A stretch of DNA of 64,000 nucleotides from an uncultured Treponema sp. (GCF_934725225.1 NZ_CAKVAM010000002.1:310001-374000), one strand, 5' to 3'; shown: positions 42,674 through 51,931, counted from the stretch's first letter. Numbers and translations: made by a program. Notes: generated from the letters alone by a model not told the origin.

Positions 42674-44248
42674 ATGAAGTTCATAAAGGCGTGTTCTGCC
42701 TTACTTTTAATTTCCTTTCTTTTTGCCTCGTGCATGGACAATGCAGACGATTCTGACAACAACGAAATCTCAAGCATTGATTCTCCTTCTTCAGGGGCAA
42801 ACAATTCAAATCAAGATAATGCAAGGGCTTTGCTTTATGATGACGTTGCAAATACCGTGTGGTTTGCTTCAAATGAATATAGATTCGATTTTCCAGAAGA
42901 TAAAGATAAAAAAATTGTTTACTTGAATTATATGCCGGACGGTGTTAATACAGAAAGATGGATTCAGCTTACCGCAGAAGAAAACGGCATAACGAAAGCG
43001 AAGATTATTTATTCTACAAATGTACGCGAAATAGGAAAAACTTCTGAAGTTTCTTTTTATAAAGAAAGCAATGGCAATGTTTATTTTAAATGCGATTTTC
43101 TTTATGCAACAAGTATGCAGATTTCCGCGGATAACAGCGCTTCATTTTTTGACTATGAAAAAGTTTCTCCATTAAAATCTGACTATCTTGCAAATTTTGA
43201 TGGAAAATATAAATTGAATAAAAACAGTGGATGGGAGTTGCAGATTGGCGCAAAGCTTAGCATTTCTAAAGATGTAAGCCATTTCTGGTTTGCAAATGTT
43301 CTTGCCACAGAATACGATGAAAAAACAAAAACTTATGATTTGCTTTTGGCTCACACTTCTCAAAAAGGTGCGGCAGGCTCAACAAGTCCCGGCATAACAG
43401 GAAACGAGCCTTTTGTAACAAAGCAAGGTCTTTTCTGGAATCATTGTACCCTTACTAATATTGCGGGGGGGGTATGGAATGTTAAGTGGTCTTCTGATTG
43501 GTACGACAGCCCTGCGGAAGCTTTGGATGCTGCTCTGGATATGGATGACACATTTTATGGTCCTACGGAAACAAAGATGCACTACGTCTTTAACTTCTAT
43601 TTTGGAGTGCCTGTTCAGTCAAAAGATAGTAGCTTGGAATATTGGACTGTGGAAAGAGGAGAGCGGATAGGTGCTTATAAAGAAGATTCTGATGTTGCAA
43701 AAACTTGGACCTGGGCTGAAATAAAAAGCCACATTCCTAGCTATACAATTCCAGAAGACAAAATTGAAGATTACTGGTGGTATGGTTCACCTAATTCATT
43801 TTATGTTAACAAGGATTCCTATGTTCATGAATTGAAATCTGATTCTGCCGAATTGTCTTTGGAAAGTTATGATATTTATCTTGCACTGAAAGATAAATTA
43901 CCTGTAGGAAAAGAGCTTCCCACAAATGGAATTTTTATTTCTTCTAAGGATAGTGACAACCCTTTAGTTTTTGAAGGTTCTACTCTGAAGTATGGTTCCA
44001 ATAGTTATATAGTCAAAGAACTTGTTCAATGGTCTTCTTCTGCAAATAATGAATGTTGGGCTTTGCTTCTTGACGATGGTATTTCTACTTATTGTGCTGC
44101 TTTTTATTGGTATACACATTATAAAGGAGAGTTACTTGCCCCTGATTATATGCATTGGTATCCACCTAAGCTTTATTCTGGGGAACTTCCAGCTTCCACA
44201 AATTTTAGAATTATGAATTCTAGAATTAAGGATTATGAAAGGCAATAA
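42674..44248 (+). CDS. Hypothetical lipoprotein with G8 tract
   Basis: Unrecognised family. The 524-residue product has a lipobox (FLFASC, Cys near residue 20), a Ser/Asn/Asp-rich linker, then a Trp/Tyr-rich, probably beta-structured body. GGGGGAC precedes the ATG. A G8 run (43465-43472) lies about halfway and could switch the C-terminal half on or off by slippage. From about 43750 the DNA becomes more AT-rich than its neighbours. Confidence 0.7.
   Translation: MKFIKACSALLLISFLFASCMDNADDSDNNEISSIDSPSSGANNSNQDNARALLYDDVANTVWFASNEYRFDFPEDKDKKIVYLNYMPDGVNTERWIQLTAEENGITKAKIIYSTNVREIGKTSEVSFYKESNGNVYFKCDFLYATSMQISADNSASFFDYEKVSPLKSDYLANFDGKYKLNKNSGWELQIGAKLSISKDVSHFWFANVLATEYDEKTKTYDLLLAHTSQKGAAGSTSPGITGNEPFVTKQGLFWNHCTLTNIAGGVWNVKWSSDWYDSPAEALDAALDMDDTFYGPTETKMHYVFNFYFGVPVQSKDSSLEYWTVERGERIGAYKEDSDVAKTWTWAEIKSHIPSYTIPEDKIEDYWWYGSPNSFYVNKDSYVHELKSDSAELSLESYDIYLALKDKLPVGKELPTNGIFISSKDSDNPLVFEGSTLKYGSNSYIVKELVQWSSSANNECWALLLDDGISTYCAAFYWYTHYKGELLAPDYMHWYPPKLYSGELPASTNFRIMNSRIKDYERQ
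43465..43472 (+). repeat. G8 homopolymer in lipoprotein gene
   Basis: Eight consecutive G inside the coding frame (Ala-Gly-Gly-Val). In frame here. It is the second such tract in the window, again in a surface lipoprotein gene. Confidence 0.9.
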
Positions 44249-44258
44249 TTCCTCTTAC

Positions 44259-44278
44259 ACAGTTCCATAGTGAACTGT
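44259..44278 (+). other. Inverted repeat ACAGTTC/GAACTGT
   Basis: A perfect 7-bp inverted repeat (44259-44265 and 44272-44278) with a 6-nt centre in the 55-bp gap between two lipoprotein genes. AT-rich sequence follows, not a clean T-run. It may be an operator or a weak terminator. Confidence 0.45.
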
Positions 44279-44303
44279 AAAATTTAAACGCAATGGAGTT
44301 TTT

Positions 44304-45098
44304 ATGAAAAACACAAAATTTTCTTTTAACCGCGCCTGGTTGTTTTTGACCGCGCTTTTGATGTCTGCACTTGTAGCAGTTTCCTTTGCAGGCTGTAAAT
44401 CAGATGACGACGATGATGAAGAAGTTCATTACGCTCTTTACCCCGTCGAGCTTTCCGCTGCCGACCCCGTCAGCGGAGTATATTCTGGTTCTGCAGGTTA
44501 TTACATTTTCCGTTCTTCAATTGCTTATGCTACAGCATGTTCAGCTGATAGTTTATCTTCTGTTGATGGCTTGAAAGAAAATACTGATTATGTAAAAGTA
44601 ACAATTGATGATTATTCTAATTATCCAACTGTATCAAAGAAAGATTTGTATTTTGACTTAAAAGATTCAAACAAAGTTTATGTTGTTTACAATCTTCTCT
44701 CTGGTGCAGATTCTTCTGATGGAATTTCTGATAGTGAATTGGATAAGCATTCTGGTGTAATTCTTTTTCAGGCAAAGTATTCACCGTATGGTACTCCAGC
44801 TGTTGGTTGCTGGTATGGCGTAAAATTTCAGTTCCTTACAAAAGATGGTGAAATTCCAACTTCTGTAAATAAAGATTCTGTATTTAGTGATACAAAGATT
44901 TATATTGAAGGTGCTGCAGGAGATGCTTATAAAAACATAACAACTCTTGATGAGGCTGTTGAAAAATTTGCATTTAATAATGCGGATTGTTTTAACACAA
45001 CTTACTGGACTTCTTCTTCATCTGGCGCAGACAAAACAGGACGCGCAGTTTCTTCAGTTATTGTTCCAACTAAAAATATTTTTTCTAAAGTAGAATAA
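44304..45098 (+). CDS. Hypothetical lipoprotein next to a TonB-receptor-like gene
   Basis: The 264 residues begin with a long signal peptide and lipobox SFAGC (Cys about residue 32), then an acidic DDDDDEE linker. The body is Ser/Asp/Tyr-rich and shows no motif I know. A TGGAG site precedes the ATG. The TonB-receptor-like gene starts 39 bp downstream. Lipoprotein plus receptor pairs often take up ligands together, as HmuY/HmuR do, but no HmuY-like heme ligands could be identified. Confidence 0.65.
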   Translation: MKNTKFSFNRAWLFLTALLMSALVAVSFAGCKSDDDDDEEVHYALYPVELSAADPVSGVYSGSAGYYIFRSSIAYATACSADSLSSVDGLKENTDYVKVTIDDYSNYPTVSKKDLYFDLKDSNKVYVVYNLLSGADSSDGISDSELDKHSGVILFQAKYSPYGTPAVGCWYGVKFQFLTKDGEIPTSVNKDSVFSDTKIYIEGAAGDAYKNITTLDEAVEKFAFNNADCFNTTYWTSSSSGADKTGRAVSSVIVPTKNIFSKVE

Positions 45099-45105
45099 TT
45101 TTTTC

Positions 45106-45128
45106 ATCTTCGGGTTAATCCCGAAGAT
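45106..45128 (+). repeat. Intergenic palindrome, CTTCGGG type (second copy)
   Basis: ATCTTCGGG (45106-45114) and CCCGAAGAT (45120-45128) pair around TTAAT, followed by GTCATT. It fills the space between the lipoprotein stop and the receptor start, so it may set the expression ratio of the two. Confidence 0.75.
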
Positions 45129-45137
45129 GTCATTGGT

Positions 45138-47000
45138 ATGAAAAATCTTATTGCTTTTCTTTTTGCTTTAGTTGTTTCTTTTTATTCATTTGCTCAGGAG
45201 CTGGAGCTTCCGGGCATTACGACAACAATTCACCGTGAAAAAAATCCGGAGCTGATTGTGCTGGATGAAGATGATTTGTCTTCTTTTTCTTCCGCAGAAC
45301 AGGCTTTGGAAAGCGCGGGTTTCGCATTTAAAAAAGGAAACAATGAGCTTACTTTTCACGGCTATTGGAATTCTTCCATAAAAGTTTACATAAACAATGT
45401 TCTTGTGAACGATTCAAATACCGGCAAGTTTGATTTTTCAACTTTAGACTTCGCAACTGTAAAATCCATAAAAGTAAATCCTGCCGCGGTAAACGGTTCT
45501 GTTGCAATTTACATAACCACGGTTTCCTGCGACTTTAACAAGATTCACGCCGGCGCGGAATTAAAAAGCAAAAGCTATCTTTCTTCAGTGAACGACAGTC
45601 CTTCGGCAAGAACTGAATTTTCTGTTCCGCTTATTTTTGAAAACGGCTCGTCGCTTTTTGTGCACGAAGCCTTCAATGTTTCCCGCAAGGAAAATCACTT
45701 CGGCTACCGTTCGCTGGATGCAACTTACAAGCCGGATTTTAGCGATTCGTATTCAGGCTACAAGAAAAAATATTCAGGCTATGAGCGCACGCTTTTTAAC
45801 AATTCGCTTTTTGCGGAATTTGCCACGCAGAAATTTCCGGGCGCTTCGTTTGGATTTTCAAGCTATGCAAACTATTCCGATGCCAACTGCGGAAAAACTG
45901 GCGGCGCATATTTTACAGAAGAAAATCAAAAAGACTTTTCGCTTGTTTTTGCGCTTCCTGTTTTTCTTCCGTTTGAAAACTGGAACTTAAAAGTTTTGCC
46001 GTCTTACAAATATTCAGACCTTGACTACACAAAGCACGCCCGCTTTTCTGATTTGGGAAACGAATACAAAGTAAGCAATTTTTCTTTTCAGGCGGAAAGT
46101 TCTGTCTTGGACTTTTTGGAATTTTACGCGCTTTGCTCTTATGATTTTTCCGATGAAATTTCTTCCGGCAAAGAAAATGCAACTTATTCACATTCGCTTT
46201 TTTCTGCGTTTTTTTCTCCGTCTGTGAAGTTTGAATTTTTTGGCTGGAACTTTTTGCTGTCGCTTCCGCTCGATTACTTTGAGCCTTCAAATACTTTGAG
46301 CTTGCTTTATAGTTTTTCTGCGGAACGGAACTTAAAAAATTTTGCGTTTTTCTTTAAGGCTTCAAAAAACATAACGAATCCAGTTTTTCAACAGCTTTAT
46401 TATTCAGGCGATGGCGGAGTTGGAAATCCGAATTTAAAAAGCGAAAGCGCATATTCGTTTTACACAGGAATTTCTTACTCACAAAGAATCGGATTTTCTG
46501 TAAAGCCATTTTTGATTTTTTATAAAGACAAAATCGGGTGGGTGAGCGATTCAAGCGGTTCCTGGTCGCCGGACAACTGGGGTTCTTCTGTTAACTGGGG
46601 CGCGGATTTTTATTTTTCCACTAAAGAACTTTTGGGAAGCTTAGAGTTTTCCGCAAGCTATACTTTTTGCAAGGCAGTTTTGACTTCAGGCGGCATCACG
46701 GACGGAAATCAGATAATGTACACGCCTATTCATACTTTTTCTTTAACTGAAAAATATTCATTTTTTGATAACTTTGCTTGGACAACTGTTTTTTCCTATA
46801 ATTCAAGAAAATACACAAGCAACAGCAATACTCTTTATGTGCCGGATTATTTTAATTTGGACACAGGAATTTCTTGGACAGGAAAAAAACTTTATGCGCA
46901 GTTTTTGTGGCAAAATGTTTTTGACTTTCAGTATGTCCATGTTGATGGCTATCCTGCGCCGGGAACATCATTCACATTGAGCGCAGGAATAAAACTGTAA
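45138..47000 (+). CDS. TonB-dependent-receptor-like outer-membrane protein
   Basis: The 620-residue product has a signal peptide (ending YSFA), a plug-like domain (about 35-140, with IKVYINNVLVNDSNTGKF, DFATVKSIKVNPAAV and VAIYITT, as in receptor plugs), then a barrel of about 22 strands to the end (FTLSAGIKL). It is shorter than typical receptors (650-800). A TonB box is not obvious; PGITTTI near the N-terminus is the best candidate. No ribosome binding site is visible, only the hairpin just upstream. The ligand is unknown. Confidence 0.75.
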   Translation: MKNLIAFLFALVVSFYSFAQELELPGITTTIHREKNPELIVLDEDDLSSFSSAEQALESAGFAFKKGNNELTFHGYWNSSIKVYINNVLVNDSNTGKFDFSTLDFATVKSIKVNPAAVNGSVAIYITTVSCDFNKIHAGAELKSKSYLSSVNDSPSARTEFSVPLIFENGSSLFVHEAFNVSRKENHFGYRSLDATYKPDFSDSYSGYKKKYSGYERTLFNNSLFAEFATQKFPGASFGFSSYANYSDANCGKTGGAYFTEENQKDFSLVFALPVFLPFENWNLKVLPSYKYSDLDYTKHARFSDLGNEYKVSNFSFQAESSVLDFLEFYALCSYDFSDEISSGKENATYSHSLFSAFFSPSVKFEFFGWNFLLSLPLDYFEPSNTLSLLYSFSAERNLKNFAFFFKASKNITNPVFQQLYYSGDGGVGNPNLKSESAYSFYTGISYSQRIGFSVKPFLIFYKDKIGWVSDSSGSWSPDNWGSSVNWGADFYFSTKELLGSLEFSASYTFCKAVLTSGGITDGNQIMYTPIHTFSLTEKYSFFDNFAWTTVFSYNSRKYTSNSNTLYVPDYFNLDTGISWTGKKLYAQFLWQNVFDFQYVHVDGYPAPGTSFTLSAGIKL

Positions 47001-47001
47001 T

Positions 47002-47916
47002 CTATTTAATTTCCTTTTGAAGCTCTAAGACTTTTTCAAGCGGAATATTTGTAACCATTGAAATTTGCTCAGGCGTTCCTATATTTTCCTTAAGCATTTT
47101 TTGCGCAGTTTCAATAATTTTCTGATTTGCAATGTCATTAGCTATGCTTTGTGCAGTATCTTTGACCATGTCTCTAGCTATATCTTTTGCCATATCTTTG
47201 GCAAGCTTCTTTGCTCTTTCCTCTGCTATTTCTTTGGCTCTTTCTTCTGCTTGAATAGCCATTTCCTGTTCCCATGTCATAAACCTGTGCCTCCATTGCG
47301 CGTTTATTTTTACACGTTCGACCAGCGCGGAGAGCCTATCTGTGAAACCGGAGCTCGGCTCTTTTCCGCAGAGATATTTGAAAAACGATTTCAGCTCCTC
47401 GGATTTCATTGTATCATATTTTTTCGCATTGAAAAAGATATTTACTGTTCCGTCGTTCATCAGAAAATCCTTGTCCTCATCGGCGCGGTAGCGGAATGTG
47501 TAGACTGGAAATCCCTTTCCGAACGCGTCTCCCAGGCACAGAAAAATAACGTAGCTCTCATTAAGCACATCATAGCCTGCTCCGTGCTGCACATTGTCAA
47601 CGTCCATCAGCCCTTGATAATAGCGGGCGCGTTTTGCTAGGGAAGTGCTGTGCGTTGTCTGAATCTCTATGTCGAACGAGCGGCCGTTTCCGTCCTTCAC
47701 ATATACGTCGAATCTTATTCCGTGCGAGATGAAATCTGTTTTAACTGATTTTTCCGCGGCAGGCTTTTCGATTCTATCAATTTTTATGTTCAAGAGAATT
47801 TCGATAAGATGCCTGCAGACTTCCGGATTGTCCTCAAGGACTTTGCAGAAGATGAAGTTGTCGGCGAGTGTGAGCCGCTCCCATTTTTGGGCCGGTGTAA
47901 GTTCATGTCTTTGCAT
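47002..47916 (-). CDS. Rpn-type PD-(D/E)XK nuclease family protein
   Basis: Belongs to the Rpn/transposase-like PD-(D/E)XK nucleases, which promote recombination or act in phage defence. The 304 residues have the nuclease core at about 50-100: D in FDVYVKDGNG and the E-x-Q in SFDIEIQTTHS, then RARYYQGLMD. A long helical tail of degenerate 4-residue blocks follows (ERAKEIAEERAKKLAKDMAK) and a C-terminal IGTPEQISMVTNIPLEKV segment. AGGAAGG precedes the ATG. Such genes are often numerous in treponemes. Confidence 0.85.
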   Translation of the reverse strand: MQRHELTPAQKWERLTLADNFIFCKVLEDNPEVCRHLIEILLNIKIDRIEKPAAEKSVKTDFISHGIRFDVYVKDGNGRSFDIEIQTTHSTSLAKRARYYQGLMDVDNVQHGAGYDVLNESYVIFLCLGDAFGKGFPVYTFRYRADEDKDFLMNDGTVNIFFNAKKYDTMKSEELKSFFKYLCGKEPSSGFTDRLSALVERVKINAQWRHRFMTWEQEMAIQAEERAKEIAEERAKKLAKDMAKDIARDMVKDTAQSIANDIANQKIIETAQKMLKENIGTPEQISMVTNIPLEKVLELQKEIK

Positions 47917-48040
47917 TTTTCCTTCCTGTTTTTGTTGAAGTTTTCTATGATAACTATTTATTGCCGAAAAAATGCAAAAAGTGCGCGGTTTTGAAGAGAT
48001 GTTTATGAGCAGCTGGGATTTGTTGATGTTTTATGATTGG

Positions 48041-48073
48041 AAAAAAAATAATCCCATGATTTTTCATGGGATT
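48041..48073 (-). terminator. Terminator of the DEAH helicase gene
   Basis: AATCCCATGA (48050-48059) and TCATGGGATT (48064-48073) form a perfect 10-bp stem with a 4-nt loop. On the minus strand it is followed by TATTTTTTTT. Confidence 0.92.
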
Positions 48074-48097
48074 AATGGAAAATAAAATTTTCAATAT

Positions 48098-50680
48098 TTA
48101 CTTATACATTCCGTCCAAAAGTCTGTAGAGCATATTGATTTTTTCTTTTCGTGAAATATCAAGCTCTGAATCCTTTGTGTCGTCAATGAGCTTTTCAAGG
48201 GAGGCAAGGCTTTCATTGAGCGCGGTTGTAAATCCTCTTGAAACCTTGAACCAGTAAGTTCCGTTTCCGTCCGTAAACAGGCAGACAAATCCAAGTTCCT
48301 TTGAAGCGGCTTTTGCAACTGTAATGCGCATCGCAAAGTCAATGTTTTTTATTAGCTGTTCAAGTCCGCCGTCCTCAAAGATGTTTATGTTCAGCTTGCG
48401 CGGCCAGGATTTTTCATCAATCGGATTCAAGTTGAGCGTCTTTGCAATCTTCATTATGACTTCCATTTTTTCGCCGGAAAGAAGCTTGAATCCGCCCTTC
48501 ATAAGAATTACGCCTTTCATGCCTGCGATGTTGTTCAGGAGGCTTTCGTTTGTTTCCTTTGAGAGTGCGCTTTTGAATTCATTCCAAGGAAGAAGCAATA
48601 TTTTTTTGCCTTTGATTTTTTTGCATTCGAATGATTCTCCGCCGAACGAAACTGTGTTTTCATCCTTTTTCTTGTCTTCTTTTTTTGCGCCTTTTTTGCT
48701 TTCCGGCTTTTCTTTTTTCTTTGATTCTTTTGCGGCCTGAAGTTTTTCTGCTCTGTCCTTTTCTTTTTCCGCGCGGATTTTGTTTAGCTTTTCTTCAAGT
48801 CCTGGACTTATCTGCTCAAGGATTTTTTTTGTAAGCGGCGAAACACTCATTGCGAACATTCTGCTTGTGCGCACAATTTCTCCGGCTACAATGTAAACTG
48901 GATTCGCCTTGAACATCGAGGAGCCGGGATGAATTGAAATGTGGTCTTGCGTAAGACTTCTGTAGTTTTCTCTTCCTTCTCGCACGCATACAAACTGAAT
49001 CATTCCGCAGCCAATGCAGCAAAGATAGTCTTCCAGATTTCCGTTGTTTAAAATTGGAAGCTGAAGCTTTTGCGACACGATTTCTTCAAGCTGAATTTTT
49101 ATGTTCTGGATTTCCGCCATTACACGCTCGTCAAGGTAATTCTTTTTGCAGAACGCTTCCTTGTTTTTCATTTCTGAATAAGTCCTGAACATTTTTACGT
49201 AGGCAACAAAGTCTCCCTGCATGTCTCTAAATGAATGGTGTGCTTGCCGTGCGTCCATTTCTTCTCCAACAGGAAGCACAAACGGAGACTGCGCGCTTAA
49301 GAACGAAGAGGCAATCAGAACTTCTTCCATCACATTCGGATAGCGCATTATGCTTTCTACAATTATTCGGCTTATGCGAGGCTCAAGCGGGAACTGAACC
49401 ATGAGTTTTCCGATGCTGGAAAGCGAGCCGTCTTTTTCAAGTGCGCCCAGCATATTCAATGTGTTTACAGCTCCAACAAGTCCTTCGTGTCCTGGTGGCG
49501 AAATAAAGTCGAACTTTTCAAATTCTGTTATTCCAAGTTCCGCCATGCGCAAAACAACTTCGCTTAAGTCTGTTCTGTAAATCTCTTCTGTTGTGTATTC
49601 CTGGCGGCTTTCAAAGTCCTTGCGTGAATAAAGCCTGTAGCAAGTTCCTTCGCAAGTGCGTCCGGCTCTTCCTCTTCTCTGGCTGCAGCTTGCGCGGCTT
49701 ACTGGAGTTTCCACAAGGCTTGAAGTGAATGTCTTTGGGCTGTAGAAATTCAGCTTTGCAAGTCCTGAATCAATTACTGTTGTAATTCCGTTTATTGTAA
49801 TAGAAGTTTCTGCAATGTTCGTGCTAAGGACAACTTTCTTTTTTCCGAACGGAGCATTGTCAAAGACCCGTTCCTGCTCTTCTTTTGGAAGCCTTCCGTA
49901 AAGCGGAACAATATGGATTTTGTTTCTGAACGTGGCGTTGTAAAGCCGCTGCATGCAGTCCTTGATTATTTTTTCGCCCGGAAGAAAAACAAGAATGTCG
50001 CCGGTTTCCTTGTTGTCCAGCACCCGGTCGATTGTCTTTTCTATCTTTCCAAGGATTGCTTCAACTCCGGCTTCTGTTGTTGTAGTCGGCTTGGATTCAG
50101 GCGGATCATAAACCATCGCAACAGGAAATGTCTGTGTCTCAATATTTATGATAGGGCAGTTGCCAAAGTACCTGCTGAAATTTTCCGCATTCATTGTGGC
50201 GGAGCTTACTATTACTTTAAAGTCGTGGCGCACTGCAAGAATTCTTTTTAAAAGCCCAAGCGCAAAGTCTATGTTCAGGCTGCGTTCATGCGCTTCATCC
50301 ACCATGATAACGGAATACTTGCTCATGTAAGGATCCAGCTTCATTTCCTGCAAAAGAATTCCGTCTGTCATTATTTTGATTTTTGTTGTCGGGTCGGTCT
50401 TGTCTTCAAAGCGCACTTTGTAGCCTACAAGCCCCGGATATTTTGTCTTTAGCTGCTTTGCAATGAACTCGCTTACACTTAACGCCGCGATTCTTCTTGG
50501 CTGGGTTACGGCGATTGTTCCTGTCTGCGAATATCCGGCTTCGTGCAAGATAACGGGAAGCTGCGTGGTTTTTCCAGAGCCGGTCGGACTTTGCACTATT
50601 ATAACCTGATTGTTTTTTAACGCCTCAAGGATTCTTTCTTTCTGCTCATAGACAGGAAGGTTTTTGTAGTTTATTGACAT
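48098..50680 (-). CDS. hrpA: DEAH-box ATP-dependent RNA helicase, HrpA-like
   Basis: HrpA-type helicases resolve stalled ribosomes in E. coli, though the role in spirochaetes is unknown. The 860-residue protein has motif I SPTGSGKTTQLPV, motif II DEAHERS, motif III SSATMNAENFSRYF, motif VI RRGRAGRTCEGTCYRLYS, then winged-helix, HA2 and OB-fold regions. A Lys/Glu-rich low-complexity insert (about 640-690) precedes a C-terminal domain specific to this protein. It is shorter than E. coli HrpA (about 1,300). The start overlaps the CapA-like gene by 10 bp. Confidence 0.9.
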   Translation of the reverse strand: MSINYKNLPVYEQKERILEALKNNQVIIVQSPTGSGKTTQLPVILHEAGYSQTGTIAVTQPRRIAALSVSEFIAKQLKTKYPGLVGYKVRFEDKTDPTTKIKIMTDGILLQEMKLDPYMSKYSVIMVDEAHERSLNIDFALGLLKRILAVRHDFKVIVSSATMNAENFSRYFGNCPIINIETQTFPVAMVYDPPESKPTTTTEAGVEAILGKIEKTIDRVLDNKETGDILVFLPGEKIIKDCMQRLYNATFRNKIHIVPLYGRLPKEEQERVFDNAPFGKKKVVLSTNIAETSITINGITTVIDSGLAKLNFYSPKTFTSSLVETPVSRASCSQRRGRAGRTCEGTCYRLYSRKDFESRQEYTTEEIYRTDLSEVVLRMAELGITEFEKFDFISPPGHEGLVGAVNTLNMLGALEKDGSLSSIGKLMVQFPLEPRISRIIVESIMRYPNVMEEVLIASSFLSAQSPFVLPVGEEMDARQAHHSFRDMQGDFVAYVKMFRTYSEMKNKEAFCKKNYLDERVMAEIQNIKIQLEEIVSQKLQLPILNNGNLEDYLCCIGCGMIQFVCVREGRENYRSLTQDHISIHPGSSMFKANPVYIVAGEIVRTSRMFAMSVSPLTKKILEQISPGLEEKLNKIRAEKEKDRAEKLQAAKESKKKEKPESKKGAKKEDKKKDENTVSFGGESFECKKIKGKKILLLPWNEFKSALSKETNESLLNNIAGMKGVILMKGGFKLLSGEKMEVIMKIAKTLNLNPIDEKSWPRKLNINIFEDGGLEQLIKNIDFAMRITVAKAASKELGFVCLFTDGNGTYWFKVSRGFTTALNESLASLEKLIDDTKDSELDISRKEKINMLYRLLDGMYK

Positions 50681-51849
50681 CTAGTTGTTCCTTTTATTTG
50701 TTCCATAAGTCTTTTTCGTTCTGAAAGATACGGTTTCCATTTTGAAGTTTCTTCCAGTGTATTTAGAAATTCATCATTCAGCTTCTTTATGACGAAGTAT
50801 TTCTCATCTGTAATAAGCGTTGTAACAAGAACTGGATTCACCCAGAAGATTTTTGCACCGCCGGAATCCTTTTCAAAGGCAACCTGCGAAATATAGCCGT
50901 CCCCGGTGTATTCCCTTCTGTTTGCCGGATTTGAAAACTCGGGATTTCTTCTTTGCCCGCTGATTGTGTTTCCCATTGCGTAGAAGATAATCTTTCTAGG
51001 AACTCCATTGTAAGATATAAGCTCCCAGTCTTTTGCAACGTGCGGATGGTTTATCCAAAGAACGTCAACGCCAGAATCAATAAGTGCATGATAAAATTTT
51101 TTTTGATTTTCAGCAATGGTCAGAACGTATTCTTCTTCCGCGCAGTGAAAGCTTAAAATCAGCAGGTCGCATTCAGTCCTTTTCTGCTTTATAAGCTCAA
51201 GGAATTTTTCACGCTCTTTTTTCGCGGGCTTAAGGAAGTCAAAGTATTCGGTGTCAGTCCACTGGTTTGCAAGCTCTGTAACCGCGGCAAAAAGAATTCT
51301 CCATCCGTCTTTTTCAATCGGAATGAACTCTATTTGCTCTCCCTTGTGCTTTTTTATTCCTGCAAAATAAAGCTCCTTGTTCTGCGCGTTTAGCTCATTC
51401 TGCTTTTTTTCAAAGTACTTTCTGGTGGACTCAAGCCCGGCTTTTCCAAAGTCATTGCAGTGATTATTCACAAGGCTGAACACATTGAATCCGGCTTCTA
51501 TTGCGGCGTCTGCGTAGCTTTCTTTTACACTGAACCGCGGATATGAAGAAAAGTCCTTTTTGTCGTCCACGGAAGTTTCCAAGTTCGCAAATGAAAGGTC
51601 GGCTTGCTTTACGATGTCTTCAATTTCCGTGTAAATGTCCTTGAAGTTTCCCCTTGTGTTTTCGGAATGCGCCATTATATCGCCTGCAAATGTAAGAAGA
51701 AGCTTTCCGTCTAAGAAGTTTTGAGATGTAACAAGCTCGTCTTCCTTTATTTCAAATTCATTTGCTTTAGGCTCTTCTACTTTGGAGGATTCGCATGAAG
51801 CAAGTAGCAGTCCGGCTATAAAGATTGCACTAATAAACACTCTTTTCAT
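50671..51849 (-). CDS. CapA-family lipoprotein (metallophosphatase-like)
   Basis: The 392-residue product has a lipobox LLASC (Cys about residue 19). Its CapA/PgsA-type domain has FAGDIMAHSEN, DLSFANLETSV, NVFSLVNNHCNDFG, ILSFHCAEEEY, and HPHVAKDWELISYNG with FYAMGN. The metal-ligand residues of the calcineurin-like fold appear kept. The family is linked to poly-gamma-glutamate capsule in Bacillus, but many members occur without capsule genes, as here, so the substrate is open. No ribosome binding site; the promoter is 8 bp from the ATG. Confidence 0.88.
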   Translation of the reverse strand: MKRVFISAIFIAGLLLASCESSKVEEPKANEFEIKEDELVTSQNFLDGKLLLTFAGDIMAHSENTRGNFKDIYTEIEDIVKQADLSFANLETSVDDKKDFSSYPRFSVKESYADAAIEAGFNVFSLVNNHCNDFGKAGLESTRKYFEKKQNELNAQNKELYFAGIKKHKGEQIEFIPIEKDGWRILFAAVTELANQWTDTEYFDFLKPAKKEREKFLELIKQKRTECDLLILSFHCAEEEYVLTIAENQKKFYHALIDSGVDVLWINHPHVAKDWELISYNGVPRKIIFYAMGNTISGQRRNPEFSNPANRREYTGDGYISQVAFEKDSGGAKIFWVNPVLVTTLITDEKYFVIKKLNDEFLNTLEETSKWKPYLSERKRLMEQIKGTTRCQ

Positions 51850-51857
51850 TGATAGAA

Positions 51858-51886
51858 ATTATATAGTCAACCTCTGAAAATTGCAA
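51858..51886 (-). promoter_or_regulatory. Promoter of the CapA-like gene, predicted leaderless
   Basis: On the minus strand: TTGCAA (51881-51886), 17-bp spacer, TATAAT (51858-51863), then 8 nt to the ATG at 51849. Confidence 0.62.
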
Positions 51887-51931
51887 TTTTTATCGTTGTC
51901 ATCAGCCTTGGATTATTAGTCATTGCTAGAT

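Noticed and set aside
47065..47640. 191-codon open frame opposite the Rpn-type nuclease
   Set aside because: Cys/Phe/Ser-rich reverse translation of the repeated Ala/Lys/Asp tail; no start signal.
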